This document shows positions 12,050-24,236 of a stretch of DNA of 64,000 nt, piece by piece. Location: NCBI GenBank assembly GCA_027563935.2, contig CM050450.1:28755439-28819438 (forward strand), in the 5' to 3' direction. Under the pieces are notes generated by a model, which did not search any database, had not been told where the DNA came from, and saw nothing but the letters and a program-made list of their open reading frames with translations. This DNA is from Costus lasius. Taxonomy: Eukaryota > Streptophyta > Magnoliopsida > Zingiberales > Costaceae. Position 1 is the first letter of the stretch. The number at the start of each line of letters is the position of its first letter. Both the position numbers and the translations under genes were made by a program.

Positions 12050-14100
12050 TGTTGGTGTATATGCCTTAGGTCCTAGTTTTGGTCCATCTTTGTACTACTT
12101 AACTCTGATATTTATATATCTTTCTGGCATTGTCATTATCGTTGTTTGTCTACATTTGCGATTATGTACTTACATGATTATGTCCCTAGAGACAGATTGG
12201 ATCTGTGCTCAAATGATTGTCCCGAGTCGATGTACCTGAGTGGATATGGGACAGCTCTAGTACTTGTGAGACTGGTATATGGGCTGGTTAGGCACAAGGT
12301 GCTAACGCAGACATATGGGTATATCAGTGGTGGATATACTGGATAGACTTGCTGTGAGTCAATGACTTGGTGTCATGAGTTATCCTTACAAGTGACAGGA
12401 AATGCATTGATCCCTTAGACTTAATGTCATTGACCATTCTATATGGTTAGGCATATGCTTTGATACAACCTAACACCTCGCGATGTTGGGAGGTAATAAC
12501 GGTTGCCATTGAGCATGTCACGACCCATATGAGAAGGTCAATGGACAGACAGAGGATTTGCCCCTTCCTGAGGGAAGCTTGATATCCATGGAGCTCCTCT
12601 ATGGTTCTATGACTGAAAGTGTATGGCCAAGTAGTGACACACTTGTCCAATGGAATATCAGTTCGGCAAAGAGACTGTAATGCATCTGTACCTAGTCGCA
12701 ATGATGGGGATGTCGATATCGATATCCATTCCGATGACTTGGGTAGCAGCGATGCAGTGCTAGGTGCCACTCACTGCTTGTGGTGACCTTAGGTTAGCAC
12801 TGCCAATGTCAGAGGAACCTACAGGGTCGCACACCTTGATACTCGAGTTTTCATATTGATCGGGTAGCCTTTAGATCGAGTTATTGGATAACTCGGATCT
12901 AATTGGAAGATTTCATCAGCGCCAATGGGCCTGATGAGATGGAAGAATCTTATTGGGGCCAACTTCCATTTTTTTGCATATTGACCAAATTAACCATGGT
13001 TAGCCTCATTTGACCTTGGGTTACATTGGATTGGATCTAATGGCTTGGTTTACATGCATAATGGACTTTGGGCTTGGCCCATTGCTTAATTGGGCTCACT
13101 AATAAGTTATCATAAAGAGATTAGAGGGTTAAAGGGTATAATGGGGAGAGAAATATCTCAAGGGCACATGAAGAATCCTAGTTGGACTAGGATTTGCGCA
13201 TATCACACATATGGCATCTTCAAGTGATCAAATTTGATTAGGATTTGATCTAATCACTTGAGATATTGATTGAGATTTTATTGGGCGCAAGTGGGGCTGA
13301 TTATTTACATAATTAGAATCCTAATTGGATTAGGATTTGTGCCCATACCCCATTAGGAAAACTTCTATCATGCATTGACTTGATGTTTGCGCATGGATGA
13401 GAAGTGTGCCTCTTTTGGAATGTGTTGGGTGCATGTTTCATTGGCTGATTAAGGCAATGCATTGGCACATATTGAATTGAGGATTGATCAATTCAATTGA
13501 TTTTATAAACTCCTTAATTCGTGCCAAATCGTCAACACTTACTAAAGGACCCTAACTGCCTCTAAGTCATATAAAAGAACCACCTTGCTGCCCCTCTTAA
13601 GTGACTTATTCCTTGGAGGTGTGAAGCACTAGAGGGCGACGGCTTGGAGAACTTAGAAGCTCTTCTTCTTTCATCAAGGGCGCAAGCATTCTTCTTCTCC
13701 TTCCTTCTTCTTTCCTTGGCGCAAAGGAACAAGAAAGAAGCTTGTCGCATCTTCCTCTTCCCTCTTCTTGGCACATCCCTTCTTGGAGGTGGCGCAAGTT
13801 GATTGGAAGACTCTCCTAAGGCGTGGATCTTTTTCCCGAGGCTAGCACTGGGCGAGGAAGAAGAAAGCTCGAGGAATCCATGTGTGCGAGACTGCAGAGG
13901 GCGAACACTTGGGCGCCTTCCTCGACATCGGCATCACCTTGCTCTAGGTATTTTCTATCTCATCGTGTCAACTCCCTCGCTTGACGATCTTCACTGGGTT
14001 TTTGGGACTGACCTGTTTTGGGGATATTATTCCAATGTGCAATGTATTTATGTTGTAATGACTCTGAAAAATTGTAAAATATCCCCAGGCTTTCCCAACA
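12050..14100 (+). repeat. Cop-A 3' LTR
   Basis: It begins TGTTGGTGTATATGCC and ends GGCTTTCCCAACA, 2051 bp. It aligns with the reverse complement of the Cop-F LTR (38227-40160) along its whole length and more loosely with the Cop-E LTR. No partner LTR is in the window, so no age can be given. Purine/pyrimidine-rich frames at 13562-13800 are LTR sequence downstream of the TATA box, not genes. Confidence 0.9.
13570..13577 (+). promoter_or_regulatory. Probable TATA box in Cop-A LTR
   Basis: TATAAAAG sits about 530 bp before the LTR end. The equivalent TATAAAAG occurs in the related Cop-E LTR at 32057-32064, which supports it as the U3 promoter element. Confidence 0.65.
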
Positions 14101-15375
14101 TTATCATCTTTTGGGTATCTTTGGTTGGATTTGAATCAAATAATATTTCAATCACCTCATCATCATTATCCATAAAATCATTTCCTTCATCATCTATCAT
14201 GTAAATTTCTAATGAATTTTTTTTGAGAAAAGGGATTGATGATTCATATAGTGGTGGTGGTAGAATATGTATAGGATCCTCTTCCTCATCTTTCTCCTCA
14301 ATTTCTTTCTCTTCGATGGGGTATTCCATCCTAACACTATCAAATTCACCCCCTTCTATCTCGCTAGTTCTTACTTGAGGATCCTTAAAATCTTTATCTT
14401 TCTTCTCACAAGACTCCAAAAGTTTAAATTTTTTTTTCAAATATGTCTCAAGTATTTGTATTGCAAGGCACTATGTTATGTGAGAGGGGACTAGATGGCT
14501 GGTAAAGTATTGAGGAAGGGTTAATAGGATAGTTAGAATTTTCAAAATCATCAAAATTTGAAGAAGTTAAATCATAATCGGTGACTGGAGTCATGACTAC
14601 TGATTGTTTCAACTCTACAAAATTCTCAAATTCATTATGGATTTATTCCTCTATGTCATTTTTATTAGTACCATAAATTATACTATGAAGTTCCTCACTT
14701 TGTTTGGTCATAGCAGCTATAGAGTTTTCAAGCATGGTTTCTAGGTTGGATTCTTCAGGTTTACTAAAGTTCAATTGTGGAATAAATGTTGGGTCATTCT
14801 GATAAAGTAAGCTTTGATGGTTCTCCCAATTTGGATTATAGGTACTAGGGCATGAGTTAAAGGATGAAGTAATCTCTAATTGACATTCAGTATAATGAGG
14901 CTCATGATATGCACAAATATTCCAAGTAATAGATTTCAACATAGAATATTACATGCTTAAATAATCAGTTTGTTGACTAAAAGAATTTACCTTTGCTGAA
15001 AGTGATTGTAATGCATCTGTATCATATTCTCTTGTCATTATCGGTGGTACATACCTCTGATTTGACCATTGACAATGGTTGAACATTATATTTTTTATTT
15101 TTGCAATAAAATTCAGAAATATAAAATGTAAAACTAGAAATATAAAACAAAGCTTAAATTATTTAGTCTAGTGATTTCTACCATGAGTTCTCTTGTTCAT
15201 ACATCATGTTAATCCAAAAAGAGAAAAATAAAATAAACTAACTATAAAGAAAAAGAATGCAAAAAAATAAACAAATAAAAACAAAAACAACAATAAAAAC
15301 AAAAAAAACAAATATAAAATAAAAAAAATGTCTAGTTTATAAATCTCATGATTAAATTGATATTGGCTGGCTTGA
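14101..15375 (-). pseudogene. Element L gag-like remnant
   Basis: Two open pieces are visible. 14643-14942 encodes CAYHEPHYTEC, which resembles a degraded zinc knuckle, followed by STYNPNWENHQ, which resembles the TYNPGWRNHPNFSW segment typical of Athila/Tat gag, and then an ESNLETMLE helix. The open frame reaching 14440 is Asp/Glu-rich (EEKEIEEKDEEED) and may be the downstream gag linker; its last few codons run into the Cop-A LTR. The stretch 14943-15375 is A-rich leader sequence. No protease, RT or integrase is present. Confidence 0.6.
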
Positions 15376-15393
15376 TCCCCAGCAACAGCGCCA
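15376..15393 (-). promoter_or_regulatory. Element L primer-binding site (tRNA-Asp type)
   Basis: The minus strand reads TGGCGCTGTTGCTGGGGA, close to the TGGCGCCGTTGCCGGGGA primer site that characterises Athila/Tat and related plant elements. It is six bases from the LTR end. Confidence 0.8.
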
Positions 15394-15399
15394 AAAACT

Positions 15400-16869
15400 T
15401 GATGCGTCCGCAAGTGCACGAATTTATCAAAGTAATAAAATAAGATATTGTTTCCAACGAGGATCTGGCAGTCAAGTACCGATTACATGACTTGTTTATA
15501 TCTAGACGGTTCAATTTGTGTTTTGTGTAGACTCTAGGTGTGAAAAGCAGTAAAAGTGTGTTTTAGGGTAAAAATTAGTTTTTAGAAGGTCGGGACTCGG
15601 GGTTTTACCACATTGACAATTATGAATTTGATAAAAATCAATCCTTGAACAGAATATTATAGTAATGAAAGGGATTTTTCCTAAGGTACAAATTATCTCC
15701 TCTCGAAGCGTAATCCAGTACCTAGCTACGTTAATTCCCTACACTCGTGACAACTAACGCAACTGGCCCATTAAGTTCTATGAAAAACCTTGAAATCCTT
15801 TAAACGAACCTAAACTACTCTTGTGATTGGATTCGTATGTATACAAAAAATAGTTCCGACGTTGCTATTCACCTCCCAATCCTTCTCACAACATTTAAGA
15901 CATAAACATACTTGGCCAGAGTAAATCATGTAAATAACTCAATTCTAATCAAATCAATGCTATAATAATCATGACAAAGAGTAAAAATACAAATTTTTAT
16001 TCATAAACGTCAGTGGGCTACATCCCCAATCCCGGAAACAAGTTTACTCGCTCATGTTCGAAGAAAATAGCATGTATCTTGATGAAACATGCATTGAATC
16101 TTAATATAAAATATAAGAAATCACTAGACAAGTAATCATAAATGCTTCCCCTCAATCTGGAGATGAAGATGAAGTGTCTAATTCTCCCTTTGTGTGAATT
16201 TTCTGCTCGAATTTGGTTCTAGAAGTGAATTTCACTCTAGCCGCTGCCTATGTTCTTGTTCGCCTGAAAAGTCCCTCTTTTTCCCTCTAAAAATTCTTTC
16301 TTTTATAGTTTAATCGGTTTAGAACCCTTCAAGGAAGAATTCTAGAGAGTTTGGTTCAATTCTAGCTCGATTCGGGGTCGAATTGAGTGAAAAACCAGTG
16401 GAGGTAGAAAAACTCACGGCTCGTGAATTGTTTACGGCTTCAGACGTGAAAGTTTATGTGAATAAAGACTTATGTACACAGAAAAATTCACAGCCCATGA
16501 AGGACTCACGACCTCACCCGTGAAAGTTTATGTGAACTTTTTTACTTAGTCGCGATTTCACCTCTTTGAACGTGAAACTCACTGACGGTTGAAAAACTCA
16601 CGGCCAAGGCCGTGAATGTTGCGCCTGACACTGTTTTCGCTCCAAATTTGACGTACAACCTTGTACTTTTCTCGGAAACTGTGCTAAGGATTTAAAACTC
16701 TCAAAATCCATTATTTTTATGCCACTTTACCTACATTTTCATAAAAACTAAGAAAAGTGAAGATTCAATACCAAAGGAAGTAAAAACATTAAAAATGAGT
16801 ATAAAATCATAAAATTGAGCCTAAATATAGTGTAAAATATAAACAAAAATATGATGTAAATGCAACGCA
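15400..16869 (-). repeat. Element L 5' LTR
   Basis: On the plus strand it runs from TGATGCGTCCGC to GCAACGCA, 1470 bp. Its inner end is fixed by the primer site; its outer end is where Cop-F pol resumes. The region 16405-16625 is unusual in having many CACGG/CGTGAA half-palindromes. No gene is present. Confidence 0.75.
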
Positions 16870-19399
16870 TTAGGACCTATCTAAATCCTTTAGCCACAAG
16901 TCTACTCTTATAGCTAACTATGTTGTCATCTATGTCTATCTTCCTTTTGAAGACCCATTTACACCCTATGGGTTTTACCCCATCAGACAGCTCAACCAAA
17001 TCCCTGACTTGGTTAGCCGACATAGAATCCATCTAGGATTTCATGGCCTCAAGCCATCTCTCAGAGTCTGGTCCAACGACTGCCTCATCATAAGTCCTGG
17101 TTTCATCTTCAATGATGAAGATCCCATCGTGTTGGGTCGGCAATGTCCCATACCTCTCAGGTACACGATGAATCCTACCAGACCTATGTGGGACCTATGT
17201 TTGAGCCCCTAGTTGCCCAGCAATCAGTGCAGGTGGCTCAAGTTCCATCTTCGTGTCTTGTGGTTGCACTTGGACCTCGTCCAAGTCAAACTTCCTCCCA
17301 CTGACTTCTTTCATGAGAAATTTCTTCTCTAGAAAGATAGCACCCCGAGCAACAAAGACTTTGTTCTCGATGGGAGCATATAAGTAGTATCATTTAGTTT
17401 CCTCCGGATATTCCACAAACACACATTTATTAAATCTGAGTTCTACCTTGCTAGAATCCTGACGTTTGACATAAGCCTCACATCCCTAGACTCTGATAAA
17501 AGATAGGTGCTTGGAGACACTCTTAGATGGAACGTTATTCAGTATGAGAGAAGCTATTTCAAGTGCATGACCTAGAACGAGGGTGGTAGAGTTGCTTGAC
17601 TCATCATGGATCGAACTATGTCCAACATGGTTAGATTCCTCCTCTCAGACACACCATTCCATTAAGGTGTTCTAGGAGGAGTGAGTTGGGATAGGATCCC
17701 ACACTCCCTCAGATAGTCAAAAAACTACTGCTCAAGTACTCCCAACCACGATCTGATCAAAGAGTCTTATTAGATCTACCAAGTTAGTTCTCTACTTCAT
17801 GTCTGAACTCCTTAAATTTCTCAAAAGATTCGCACTGATGTCTCATTAAATAGATATAGCCATATCTACTAAAGTCAACAGTAAATGTGATGAAGTAGTT
17901 GTACCCTCCTCTAGCTTGTTCATTAAATGGCCCATACATATCGCTGTGTATGAGATCTAATAAATCTCCTGCCCTCTCACCAATCTTGGTGAAGAGCGCT
18001 TTTGTCATCTTCCCTAATAAACAAGGTTCACATGTATCGAACTCCTCCGAGCAGGTTGAATCTAAAATCCATTTGCATGGAGTCGTTGAATGTGATTCTC
18101 ATTTATATGAGCTAATCGACAATGCCAAAGGTATGCACCAACTGAACCACTCAATTTTATCCTTTTGTGATTTATGTTACATATAGAGTTATCCATGTAT
18201 AAGACATATAATCTATTGCATAAAGTACCCTTCTCATAAAACACATTTACAAATGAAAAAGAACAAGAGTTCTCCTTTATTTCAAACTTAAATCCCTTCC
18301 TTGCTAAACAAGGAATGGATACAATCTTTTTTGTAAGAAAAGGTATATAATAGTAATTATCTAACTTTAATAGAAGTCCAGAAGGCAAGGAGAGGATCAA
18401 AAGTCCTACAGCAACAGCAGCAACCTGTGCCCCATTTCCATCTCTTAGGTCAATCTCTCTAGGCCACACCGATCTACTTTTCTTAAGTCCTTGCATATTT
18501 ATACAAATATGAGCTCCACATGCAGTACCCAATACCCATGACACAGAAGTGGAAAGGTTGAATTTAGTAACATAAATACCTGAGCTAGAAGACAAGGCTT
18601 TGCCTTTCTTCTCCTCATTCTGAAGTTGCTTATAGTCCCTTCTCTAGTGGCCCTGCTCGCTACAGTGGAAGCACCTCTGTTCCTTTGTCTTCCTGACCTT
18701 CTTTTTTAATGCTTTGATCAGAGCCTTGGCACTGCCCTTAACGCATGCCTTATCTCTTTTCTTCATCTTTTTCGTCGCAGGGACCAAAAGAACATAATTG
18801 GGTTTGGCCTTGACTATTTCTCGCTCGGTCATCTAGAGCATATTCATGTTAAAATTTATGATAAATGGACTAAAACTAGAGGGCAGGGATTGCAGAATAA
18901 GATCCATGACCAGCTCATTATCGATTATGTGTCCCAGTCTCTTGAGATGATCCATATACCCAATGATCTTGAGCACATGAGGTCCTACTAGAGCACCCAC
19001 TGATAACTTGCACTGAAAGACTGCTTTGGCAATGTCATATCTCTCAGTTCTAGCCTGAGCCTCGAACATTTGTTTCAAATGTGTTATCATCTGAAAAGCA
19101 TTCTACTCCTCATATTGCACCTAAAGCTCAAGTGCTATAGTGGCTAGCATGAGACATGCAACTTCCAAAGAGTCATCTTGATGCTTTCTAAAAGCATCCC
19201 TATCTGCCACTCAAGCATTAGGTGCAGGAGGTGCGGGAAGAGCTTGCTCAAGGACATATAGCCTCTTCTCGAGCTTGAGGGCTATCCTCGAGTTCCAATA
19301 CCAGCCCATAAAGTTGGATCCAACCAACTTATCCTTCTCAAGAAGAGATCGCAGTGATAATCCGCTATTGTTCGTTGCCATTTGATCTACAACAACCAA
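16870..19399 (-). pseudogene. Cop-F gag, protease, integrase and start of RT
   Basis: The likely start is the Met at 19381 (MATNNSGLSLRSLLEK). Gag continues through 18833-19090 and 18644-18832, and the zinc knuckle region reads CFHCSEQGH. The protease motif is VLGTACGAHIC, with Gly at the catalytic Asp position (18062-18595 frame). Integrase is spread over several frames: HSDMYGPFNEQARGGYNYF at 17784-18008, then a broken core down to about 17280. RT begins with the block equivalent to GVKPIGCKWVFKRK and ends after an AAGGATTT-type segment with an in-frame TAG, just before element L at 16869. It is a multi-lesion pseudogene. Confidence 0.88.
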
Positions 19400-20829
19400 G
19401 AAAAGCAGATTAGTACTACTTCAAATCATTTAATCTGGACTTGTATTAAATGATCATGGCTCCCCCTATTTTAATCAAATTGACAACCTACAAAGTCAAT
19501 CGAAAAATCTGAGATTTCCTAGTGAGATGGGATCCTAATTACATATGAGGCTTTGTGTCACACTAGGGTGGGATGAGATGCACAAAGGGACTCATGCTTC
19601 TTAAGGTGGGCACGCCTTCCGATTGCACTTGGCAATTGCCCTTATTGAGACAGTCTAGGCATTTCATGTCTAGCAGCATGAAACCCTAACCTCTCAACGA
19701 TGCCTCTAAAGTTCTATCATGTGGCCACCACATATGAAAAACTAGTCAAGTCTATCCTAATTGTCATGCCTAAGGCCAACGTGCTTCCTTGTAAGGGCAT
19801 GTCCAGGTTAAAACAGGACTGGGGAAACCATTGTCACCACGTGCCTCATAAAGATAAGTGAGTGTGTCCCACAAGGGTGGAAAACAGTTCACAACACCAC
19901 TGATCGATAGCTTGAGGAGGGCTATGAGTTAGAAGGCTATCTCAAACTTGATATTTTGTTTGAAGGCTTTTGAGGTCTCATTCTCTTAGTTTTATCTTTT
20001 GTCTAATATTGCAGGCATACAATCCTATAGTGATAACAACAAGATAAAACCCACCATGCATGCTTTAACAGATATGGAAAGCAGTAAAAAAGTGATGTGA
20101 TCATAGCCTAATTAACACATTGAACTAACACATACCAAAGTTGTTCAATGCTTGACTTAGATGACAAGCCCCAACAAGACCTAACCTAGCCGCCACCTAG
20201 CATGATCTTTAAGTGTGGCTCCATGGTCCTCCACACCAAGGTATAGCTCTCAAACCCTAGAAGCACCCCTAAAGGGTTCGGCCAATGCCAAGGTGGCTCC
20301 TCCAAGCATGATGCACCCCCATGCAAGTGCCATGAGGGATAGCACTCAAACCCAAAGGTTCGGCCAAGCCCATACATGCACCACTATGCATGATGTGACA
20401 TCAAGGGTTGAAGCACTTTCATGCAAGTTGCGCAACCAAGCAAGGTGCGCAAGCATGCATGCTTCATGGTAAGATGCGCCCCTAATCTTCATCTTGTATT
20501 TACAAAACAAAAAGTAAAAGCGGCACGCAGGTCATATACAAATATATCACAGGCATACAAGGGGCTTGACTATAACCAAAACATCATGCACAAGCAAGAT
20601 ATCTATCTCATGCTTTTCTATATGCTCATAAAAAATACAAAATCTGAATTTTAGTTTTTCATTAAAACATGTCTCTCTTCCTCAACCTCGTATCGCAAAT
20701 CCTTGGTTCTTTGTTTCTCTCAATAGTCTACAAGTGGCATACCCATTGCCCTTCTTGCAATCCTTAACTCGTTAAGATTAGGGCAATCACCCAGTCCATG
20801 CTCCACATAATCTCAACAAGTCTCACATA
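19400..20829 (-). other. Cop-F untranslated leader, proximal part
   Basis: This corresponds in place to the leaders of Cop-B and Cop-C (for example agatgggatcc near the start and the catgcatgctt motif near 20060). No conserved frame is present; short frames at 20186-20654 are not supported by any similarity. It is cut at 20829/20830 by Gyp-D and continues at 37991. Confidence 0.75.
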
Positions 20830-20834
20830 GTGGG
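20830..20834. repeat. Target-site duplication of Gyp-D, left copy
   Basis: GTGGG immediately precedes the LTR start TGATGCAGG and matches 37986-37990 exactly. Confidence 0.92.
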
Positions 20835-20879
20835 TGATGCAGGAGCATACAGCATGAAAGAAGGGGAAAATCTGGCCCC

Positions 20880-21290
20880 AACGGTGCCTAAAAATTTTCC
20901 ACAGAAAGTTCCTCGGGGTACCCAACGACAGAAGCCACGCCCCGTGAGTACTACGTACAACTACCCGATTCGGGGGCGGCTTCACATGCACAAGTCCGAT
21001 TTTCCACAGAAAGTTCCTCGGGCTACCCCGCGACGAAGACCACGCCCCGTGGGTCCTGCGGACAACTACCAAGTGCACAAGTCCGATTCTTCACAGAAAG
21101 TTCCTCGGGGTACCCAGTAACGAAAACCTCGCCCCGTGGGTCCTGCGAACAGCTCCCTGGAGAAATCTTGGAATCGGAGGCAAAGCCACATGCACAAGTC
21201 GAAACTCCCACAAAATGTTCCTCGGGTCACCCAGTGACTTCTACGGACAGCTACCCGAAGCCACAGAACTGCCCCGACGACCCCATTTCG
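20880..21290 (+). repeat. Degenerate tandem units in Gyp-D 5' LTR
   Basis: Four units start near 20890, 20989, 21071 and 21192; the last three begin with gcacaagtc. Each repeats a core of the form ccacagaaagttcctcgggntaccc. The equivalent array in the 3' LTR is at 36450-36850, where it is open in frame with pol. Confidence 0.85.
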
Positions 21291-21347
21291 ACGTATACAA
21301 CCCACCCTACCATGTTGCTCCACCTCATGAAGACCCAAGGAGCCCAA

Positions 21348-23043
21348 CAAGGTGTTGGGGTATGCCCTTAAGGCTAATGTTTGAGGCCTTGGGATTCTAT
21401 CAGCATCATGTATATAAACTCTTATGTTTATAAAGGCAATGGTTGTTATTCAGTATGTTACATTGTCTGCTGCAATAAGTGTGCTTCTGAATAATGTCTC
21501 AATGCTGTTCAGCTAGGCTGACATGCATATGTCCTTAGTCGAGATATCTTGGTGAACATGAGACAGCCTTGATATGATTGAGACTAATATGTGTTCTAAT
21601 CTTATAGGATGCTTCGAGCATGGAATAAGATGTAGACTCATGGGTACATTGGATGTACTGGACAGACCCTACTAGGATATTCAATTGCTTGTCACAATGT
21701 GAATAATCCTTGTTTGCATCAAGTGGCACATGTCCTTTGACTTGAGATCACTTGTGTTTCTAAATGATGATTGTCATTGTTTTGAGGTAGTTCAATATCA
21801 TTTGAAATATAATGGTTATAGACTATCTTGGATAATGATTATGATTCAGGTTAGGGCACTAGTGATAGATATAGGATTGCCGTCTCCTTGTTGAAGGAGT
21901 GTGATGTTCTATAGGGGCCCCCTAGATGAGATGATTGTGAAAGTGTATGGCCATACCCAGGTGACTATGTTCATCTGATCTGATCATGCTCATCATATTG
22001 GAGTTACAAGCTTGACCCGCTTGTCCAATAAGAACATCCAGTAGGCAAAGGATACATGCATGCCTTGTGAAGTTGATTCACACTTGTGCTGTGGTTTGGG
22101 TGTAGTCTTGGAAGACTTTTTCCTTTATATCGGGAGACAGTGATGTGTTGCTAGATACCCCTCACTGGTCGTGATAACGTAAGTTATCGTTACCGACATT
22201 TAAAGGAAACCCTCAGGGTCACACAATTTGGTGATATGGCTTTCTTGAGTCAGATCGTGTGGACTGAATTGTTTTGATTCAGTTTAAAGGAGTTTGAACT
22301 CTGATTGTAAGTGAGATCTGGTCTGGTCATGTTTGATTGATTAGGGCATGAGATCGGTAAGCTTCGATCGAGAGTAGTGATGCTAGATCGGTGAGATCAA
22401 AGGCATCAAGAGATGAACGGTTAGATCTTGAACCATTTGGTTCAGAGAGATCTAGACCATGGCTTGGGCTGGTTTGGTTTGGTCTTTGTACCAAACGCAT
22501 TGAACCGTTGGATTGAACCGGTTCACACATGTGTGAACGCATGGTTCATGATGAAAGCGTTTTTGGGCGGTTTGCATGGATTTAAGCGCATGGCTTCATG
22601 ACTTTCCATAATTGGAAGTCATGTAATGCCACTTAACTTGTAAACGCCAAAACGCATTTCGGTTCTGATTTTGTGTGGCCGATCCACTCTCGTGTAGAGG
22701 GGAGTTCACGCAAGCAAGTGTGAGAGCTTCATCGCCCTAGCAAAGATCTCATCTTCTCCACACAAGGACAACTTGGCACTTTTGCTAGCACAAGAGGTGC
22801 GCAAGAAGGAAGTCTTCATCACTTTGGTGTGTGTCTTCTTTGCAGAAGATCCCCTTCGATCTTTACTTCCAAGTCGCCATCCACTCATGGCTATGGTATG
22901 AATTACTTCTTATCTATACAAGTTATGATGTTGATCATATGGCATGCAAAAGATCCCAACAAACCCTATGCTTCCTTGCGCAATTCATGATATGCGCCTA
23001 CTTAGGGTTTCGCCCCCCTCTTGAAAGGGGTTTCTTCACAAGG
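21348..23043 (+). mobile_element. Solo LTR of the Cop-B/C family, with flanking CAAGG duplications
   Basis: The LTR itself is 21353-23038 (about 1686 bp), beginning TGTTGGGGTATGCC and ending GGGGTTTCTTCA. CAAGG flanks it at 21348-21352 and 23039-23043. The empty site is preserved in the Gyp-D 3' LTR near 36920 (cacaacaaggtggttattcg). No internal sequence remains, so LTR-LTR recombination removed a full element. Its 5' half matches the Cop-C LTR closely; its 3' end is a third variant. Confidence 0.95.
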
Positions 23044-23477
23044 TGGTTATTCGGCAATCTCAACACCCATCTCACCCACTGGACCACTTTGTGGGTGTTA
23101 TCAGCCCACTCTTCATCCACACCAAAGTGACCCGGCCCAAGGACACTACAAGCCAACCCCCGAAGAGCCCAAGTCTAGATGGGCCTCACAACCACATCAG
23201 CAACACGACCCAAGAGAAGGCCGCGACGATCGTTACACAGCCCAATACTTCAAAATTCTGCTGCTTTGTCGCGGTATGCTCCGAGCATGTCTGATCGCCT
23301 AACCGCCTACGTACGAAGACCAGAAGACCATGCAACCAGCTTTAAGAATATTAGGTAGAAGTTTGTTTTTATTTTGTCTTGTAGCTGTAGCTTGACTACT
23401 TTATGGACTGCAGGAGTAGTTAGTTGTTAAAGTAGCTTGTCTTCTCCTACTTTGTCTTGTTCCCGCCCCTCTTGTTC

Positions 23478-23485
23478 TATAAAAG
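23478..23485 (+). promoter_or_regulatory. Probable TATA box of Gyp-D 5' LTR
   Basis: TATAAAAG in the context cttgttctataaaagagg. The matching position in the 3' LTR (around 37358) reads TGTAAAAG, so the box has been lost in one copy. Confidence 0.65.
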
Positions 23486-24103
23486 AGGAGGCTGGGGTGT
23501 TGTGTTCCTTAGTTGTCTTGGTGGTAGAGTACTCCTAGTGAGCTGAGAGCCTCCAGCGCTTGTAGAAGTCAAAGTCGGTGCTTCACCTTCAAAGTTTGTA
23601 AGAGTCGTGGTCGGTGCCTCGACTCCGAAGTGTTTCCTTCCCAATTTTTGAAGCAGTAAAGTAAATCCCACCACCTTTGGTGGGTCAGGTCCACCTGTCT
23701 TTTTCATTTCATCGTGTTCATTTCTGTTACGATTTTTGATCCTCCACAGGTATCTGTTCGCCAGAGATATGGGCGCTCATTGTTCTTTGGTTTGTTTCAG
23801 GCGCATAGGCGTGCGAGCTGTGCCCTGCGAATCCGCTACTTCCCATTGCGAGGTGCTGAGCTTAAAATCTGCTCCTAAATTGGTAGAGGTTAGTGCGTCA
23901 TATTCCATAGTTGCGTGTCGTTGTGTTCTTTCTCATTCATGTTGCCCCGATCGAACTCGACGTTGATTTCATCATGTTTTCTGCTGCATTTCCGAAGCGA
24001 TTTTCACTTCCCTTGTCTAAAGACCCTCTCCCGTTTTCGCGTTCGTTATGTAATCCCTTAGAGTACGGCTTTAAGGATCATCCCGCCTACAGTAGCTACA
24101 TCA

Positions 24104-24236
24104 TTTCTAGTATTAGAGGACGTTGCACATTTGATTCTTATCGTTTGCACAGTTCAACTCCGTTGCATCGCATATTTTCGCATTGGTTTTGCGTTTTCAG
24201 CATCCTGCACTTAGTCATTTTCAGCCTTGATTGTGC
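24104..24236 (+). promoter_or_regulatory. Gyp-D leader with candidate primer-binding site
   Basis: Just after the LTR end the sequence reads tttcTAGTATTAGAGGA. NonG has TGGTATTAGAGGA at the same position relative to its LTR. Both look like variants of the tRNA-iMet primer complement TGGTATCAGAGC. The leader is short and leads to the ATG at 24237. Confidence 0.55.

Larger units (their letters stand above)
636..14100 (+). mobile_element. Cop-A: 5'-truncated Ty1/copia retrotransposon interrupted by Cop-B
   Basis: The retained parts are the second half of integrase (636-1272), RT and RNase H (10384-12028), a polypurine tract and a 3' LTR (12050-14100). Everything 5' of mid-integrase, including the 5' LTR, gag and protease, is absent. 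Cop-B lies between the two coding blocks. Its 5-bp target duplication reads GGGAG on the left and TGGAG on the right, so one copy has mutated, and the reading frame resumes exactly across the insertion. The LTR is the same family as that of Cop-F (opposite orientation) and is related to that of Cop-E. Clade within copia (Angela/TAR/Tork-like) is uncertain. Confidence 0.88.
14101..16869 (-). mobile_element. Element L: truncated Athila/Tat- or LARD-type element
   Basis: On the minus strand, an LTR (15400-16869) is followed by a primer-binding site of the tRNA-Asp type (15376-15393) and a gag-like region that stops at 14101, where the Cop-A 3' LTR begins. The 3' part and second LTR are absent from the window. 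Right of it, Cop-F pol resumes at 16870, so L inserted into Cop-F. It may be an autonomous Athila/Tat element that has lost pol, or a gag-only derivative (TR-GAG/LARD). The sequence does not decide. Confidence 0.75.
20835..24103 (+). repeat. Gyp-D 5' LTR (interrupted)
   Basis: After removing the solo LTR and one duplicated CAAGG it is about 1578 bp, against 1599 bp for the 3' LTR. It holds four degenerate units of roughly 80-120 bp (20880-21290) around the core gaaagttcctcggg...cgccccgtgggtcctgcgg. A TATA box lies at 23478-23485. Multiple substitutions and small indels relative to the 3' LTR indicate considerable age. Confidence 0.93.
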
